Made by a program: the position numbers and the translations under genes
Shown: positions 5,821 to 7,854 of the stretch, piece after piece
Layout of the letters: every line of letters begins with the position of its first letter
Position numbering within the stretch: the first letter of the stretch is position 1
The notes under the pieces: model-generated
Database searches by the model: none
The model's input: the letters and a program-made list of their open reading frames with translations, nothing else
Told to the model about the DNA's origin: nothing
Source: Bradyrhizobium sp.
Lineage (GTDB): Bacteria; Pseudomonadota; Alphaproteobacteria; Rhizobiales; Xanthobacteraceae
Direction: 5' to 3'
DNA length: 7,854 nt
NCBI GenBank assembly: GCA_028290165.1
Contig: JAQGKJ010000650.1
Coordinates: 1 to 7,854 of the forward strand

Positions 5821-6945
5821 ATGGCCGACAATCGCGAAGCGATCATGTTCAAGAAGGTGCCGGACGGCTATGTGTTCCGGGCACCGAACCCCTGGGTATT
5901 CGGCCGCACCCGGTTCTATCTCGTCGACGAGGCCCTGAAGGCGCAACTGCTCGCGATCGTCACGGCGCGCAGCCAGGCCGTGTTCTGGATCGTGCTGGTG
6001 GCCGTGATCGGCGCCAGCACCGCCGTACAGGCTTTCGCCACCGGCCATGACAATCCGACGGCGAGCGATGTGGTCATCATGCTGGCGCTGCTCCCGCTCT
6101 GGCTTTATGCCGCCCTTCTGGTGTCCATCCGTCCGATGGCGCGCCGGCTGCAACCATTGCTGGCGGGTCTCGTGCCCACCGATCAGCGGATCACGGCCGC
6201 CGAGCTTCGCGCGGCGGTGCGCAAGACCGTATCCTTCGGGCACTACATCATGCTTGGCGTCAGCCAGGCGGTCATGTCCGCCGCCCTCATCTTACTGGCA
6301 TTGCAAAAGACCAACGGCGGCCGCGTTTCGGTGTTTGAGGATGGCGGAGCGCTGGTTTCTGTGTTTGCCGCGGTTGTTTTCGTGGTTTCGTCGCTCTCCT
6401 TCCTGGTCGCGGCGCTGGACAGGGCCAGGCACAAGCAGGACGAGCCCGGGCCGGCGGCCAGGTCCTTCAAAGGTTTCCTTCTGCCGATATTCTGCCTCGT
6501 CGTTTCCATCGGATTGTTCGGCTTCGTGGTGACGAATGCCATGCAGAACAATGAGCGGAATCACAAGGCGGCGCTGATCCAGGGCCGGCTGGACAACCTG
6601 AAGGTCCGCATGGACGGATCGCTGATCCGCAGCCGGCAGGACAGCTTGAAACTGCGAGCCGCGGCCAACAGTGCCCACATCAGCGAATTGATCGCGAGAC
6701 TCAACAACCCAACCGTCAAGTGCGAAACCTCTCCCGCTACCGACGATCCGGCCCGGCTTGAAAGCATCGCAACCTGCCGCGAACTCGCCCGCAAGGAGCA
6801 GGATGCCATTCTGGGTGAGCTAGCGACAACCACAAAGGAAAGTTGGGTCATCCAACAGGACAACGCGGCCCTCCAGAAGGAGGTCGGTGCCATCCGCGCG
6901 CAGGTCGATGCCGTCCAGGCGGAACTCAAGGCGATCCGCCGATAG
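5821..6945 (+). CDS. Five-helix membrane protein with C-terminal coiled coil, unknown function
   Basis: A 374-residue protein whose family I do not recognise. The start at 5821 is set by a strong AAGGAG at 5809-5814, six bases before the ATG; an in-frame ATG at 5713 has no such signal and would add residues unlike the rest. After a soluble N-terminus (KKVPDGYVFRAPNPWVFGRT, 11-30) come five hydrophobic helices near residues 53-72, 83-103, 141-161, 177-199 and 219-240. Basic loops (RPMARR at 104-109; DRARHK and RSFK between helices 4 and 5) suggest those loops are cytoplasmic, which puts the N-terminus inside and the long tail (241-374) in the periplasm. The tail is charged and helical, with coiled-coil character strongest at about 345-374. 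Cys301 and Cys319 could form a disulfide there. The stop codon is TAG. A CRP-like palindrome lies upstream and no partner gene adjoins. Confidence 0.85.
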   Translation: MADNREAIMFKKVPDGYVFRAPNPWVFGRTRFYLVDEALKAQLLAIVTARSQAVFWIVLVAVIGASTAVQAFATGHDNPTASDVVIMLALLPLWLYAALLVSIRPMARRLQPLLAGLVPTDQRITAAELRAAVRKTVSFGHYIMLGVSQAVMSAALILLALQKTNGGRVSVFEDGGALVSVFAAVVFVVSSLSFLVAALDRARHKQDEPGPAARSFKGFLLPIFCLVVSIGLFGFVVTNAMQNNERNHKAALIQGRLDNLKVRMDGSLIRSRQDSLKLRAAANSAHISELIARLNNPTVKCETSPATDDPARLESIATCRELARKEQDAILGELATTTKESWVIQQDNAALQKEVGAIRAQVDAVQAELKAIRR

Positions 6946-7093
6946 CGCGGAATAGCCGGCAGTGACTGTCATCGCGAGCGGCGTAAGCGACGAAGCAATC
7001 CGCGGTTGCATCACCCCGCCAATATCGGTCAAATGCCCGAAATCTCTTCGATCGCGGCGACCTGCGATTCCATAACGCGGAATAACACCGGCA
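6946..7093. repeat. Short direct repeats bracketing the gap before the CoA-transferase gene
   Basis: CGCGGAATA followed by CCGGCA occurs at 6946-6961 (one base between the two blocks) and again at 7076-7093 (three bases between them). The copies flank a stretch of about 115 bases that includes the dispersed GCGAGCG...GACGAAGCAATCC repeat. The similarity is short and could be chance, but the placement on both sides of a mobile-looking repeat is suggestive. Confidence 0.4.
6967..7005. repeat. Degenerate copy of a dispersed intergenic repeat
   Basis: The stretch contains GTCATCGCGAGCG at 6968-6980 and GACGAAGCAATCC at 6989-7001. Both blocks resemble the CATTGCGAGCG...GAAGCAATCC element scattered through intergenic regions of Bradyrhizobium and relatives. 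It starts 22 bases after the stop of the membrane-protein gene. Assignment is from memory of the motif; only one copy lies in this window. Confidence 0.55.
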
Positions 7094-7110
7094 AAAATCA
7101 CGGGGCAACC

Positions 7111-7854
7111 ATGGAAGACGGCATTTTCGAAGGCCTCAAGGTTCTGGACTGCGCAAGTTTCATCGCAGCGCCCGCGGCCGCAACCGTGCTGTCGGATTTC
7201 GGCGCCAAGGTGATCAAGATCGAGCCGCCCGGCCACGGCGACCCCTACCGCAACCTGCCGAATTTGCCGGGATACCCCCACAGCCTGCATAATTTCGCGT
7301 GGATGCTGGACTCTCGCAACAAGCGCAGCCTCGCGCTCGACCTCAGCAAGACCGAAGGACAGGCGGTGCTGCATCGCCTGGTTGCCGAGGCCGACGTCTT
7401 CATCACCAATTTTCCGCCCGGAGTGCGCGAGAGGCTCGCCATGACCTATGCCGAGCTTGCACCTCTCAACGAGCGCCTGATTTATGCGTCGTTCACCGGC
7501 TATGGCGAGAAGGGCGAAGAAGCCAACAAGCCCGGCTTCGACAGCAACGCCTATTGGGCGCGCTCGGGCCTGATGGATCTGGTGCGCGCGGACGAGAACA
7601 CCACGCCGGCGCGTTCGGTCGCCGGCATGGGCGACCACCCTTGCGCGATGGCGCTATACGGCGCGATCGTCACCGCGCTCTACAAGCGCGAACGCACCGG
7701 CAAGGGTTCGCATGTGAGCTCGAACCTGATGGCCAACGGCATCTGGGCCAACGGCATCCTCGCCCAGGCCAAACTGGTTGGCGCGAAATTCGGCGAGCGG
7801 CGTCCGCGCGAGCGCGCGCTGAACGCCGTGACCAATCACTACCGCTGCAAGGAC
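7111..7854 (+). CDS. CaiB/BaiF-type (family III) CoA-transferase, 3' end outside the window
   Basis: The first 248 residues of a family III CoA-transferase, a cytoplasmic enzyme that moves CoA between acyl groups; full members have about 400 residues, so roughly a third is missing. Family features seen in order: GLKVLDCASFIAAPAAATVLSDFGAKVIKIEPPGHGD is split across residues 8-44 as the Rossmann-type start, with NKRSLALDL at 70-78, DVFITNFPPGV at 95-105, LIYASFTGYG at 123-132 and PGFDSNAYWARSGLM at 141-155. Asp144 in GFD is the expected catalytic carboxylate, corresponding to Asp169 of formyl-CoA transferase. Later, GDHPCAMALYGAIVTALYKRERTGKG lies across 174-199. The ATG at 7111 fits the family N-terminus; GGGG at 7102-7105 is a modest ribosome binding site. 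An upstream in-frame ATG at 7033 is open but would add 26 unusual residues. The substrate cannot be told from this part. Confidence 0.92.
   Translation, partial: MEDGIFEGLKVLDCASFIAAPAAATVLSDFGAKVIKIEPPGHGDPYRNLPNLPGYPHSLHNFAWMLDSRNKRSLALDLSKTEGQAVLHRLVAEADVFITNFPPGVRERLAMTYAELAPLNERLIYASFTGYGEKGEEANKPGFDSNAYWARSGLMDLVRADENTTPARSVAGMGDHPCAMALYGAIVTALYKRERTGKGSHVSSNLMANGIWANGILAQAKLVGAKFGERRPRERALNAVTNHYRCKD

Noticed and set aside
7033..7110. Upstream in-frame ATG for the CoA-transferase
   Set aside because: It would add 26 residues not typical of the family, whose members start close to the GLKVLD motif; no good ribosome binding site precedes it.

Overview
This window looks like an ordinary chromosomal stretch from a GC-rich alphaproteobacterium, most likely Bradyrhizobium or a close relative (Nitrobacteraceae). 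The grounds are the strong resemblance, from memory, of the proline-utilisation protein to the minimal PutA of Bradyrhizobium diazoefficiens, the GC-rich codon use, an OpgC-family membrane protein, and a dispersed intergenic repeat containing GACGAAGCAATCC that is typical of these genomes. I see no prophage, transposase, CRISPR array or rRNA/tRNA gene.

Layout, left to right: (1) 6-1163 (+), an OpgC-family polytopic membrane protein; its true start may lie outside the window. (2) A 311-bp gap, then a small cold-shock protein at 1475-1675 (+), followed by a strong hairpin. (3) 1809-2477 (-), a secreted protein of unknown name, in which I see a plausible Cys-His-Asp arrangement like that of transglutaminase/papain-fold enzymes. 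(4) A 118-bp divergent promoter region holding a perfect 15-bp tandem direct repeat. (5) 2596-5697 (+), putA, the bifunctional proline dehydrogenase / P5C dehydrogenase, interrupted by one in-frame TAG codon at 3712-3714. (6) A gap with a GC-rich hairpin and a CRP/FNR-type palindrome, then 5821-6945 (+), a five-helix membrane protein with a coiled-coil tail. (7) A 165-bp gap with a degenerate dispersed repeat, then 7111 to the window end (+), the first 248 residues of a CaiB/BaiF-type (family III) CoA-transferase.

The most notable observation is the putA amber codon. Both halves are in the same frame, the sequence on each side matches PutA without any other lesion, and the affected position is a Lys codon (AAG) in relatives, so a single A-to-T change explains the split. 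It cuts the proline dehydrogenase barrel before its last strands. The first product would lack the arginine pair that binds proline, while the second half carries an intact aldehyde dehydrogenase domain. The simplest readings are a recent nonsense mutation or a sequencing error. Another gene in the window (5821-6945) ends in TAG, which argues against general amber recoding.

The genes do not form one pathway. Apart from putA, which converts proline to glutamate, the neighbours appear to be independent housekeeping or envelope functions, each with its own promoter region. I do not see a convincing new multi-gene system here. The candidates for novelty are the secreted Cys-His-Asp protein, the putA split and the tandem repeat in front of it.
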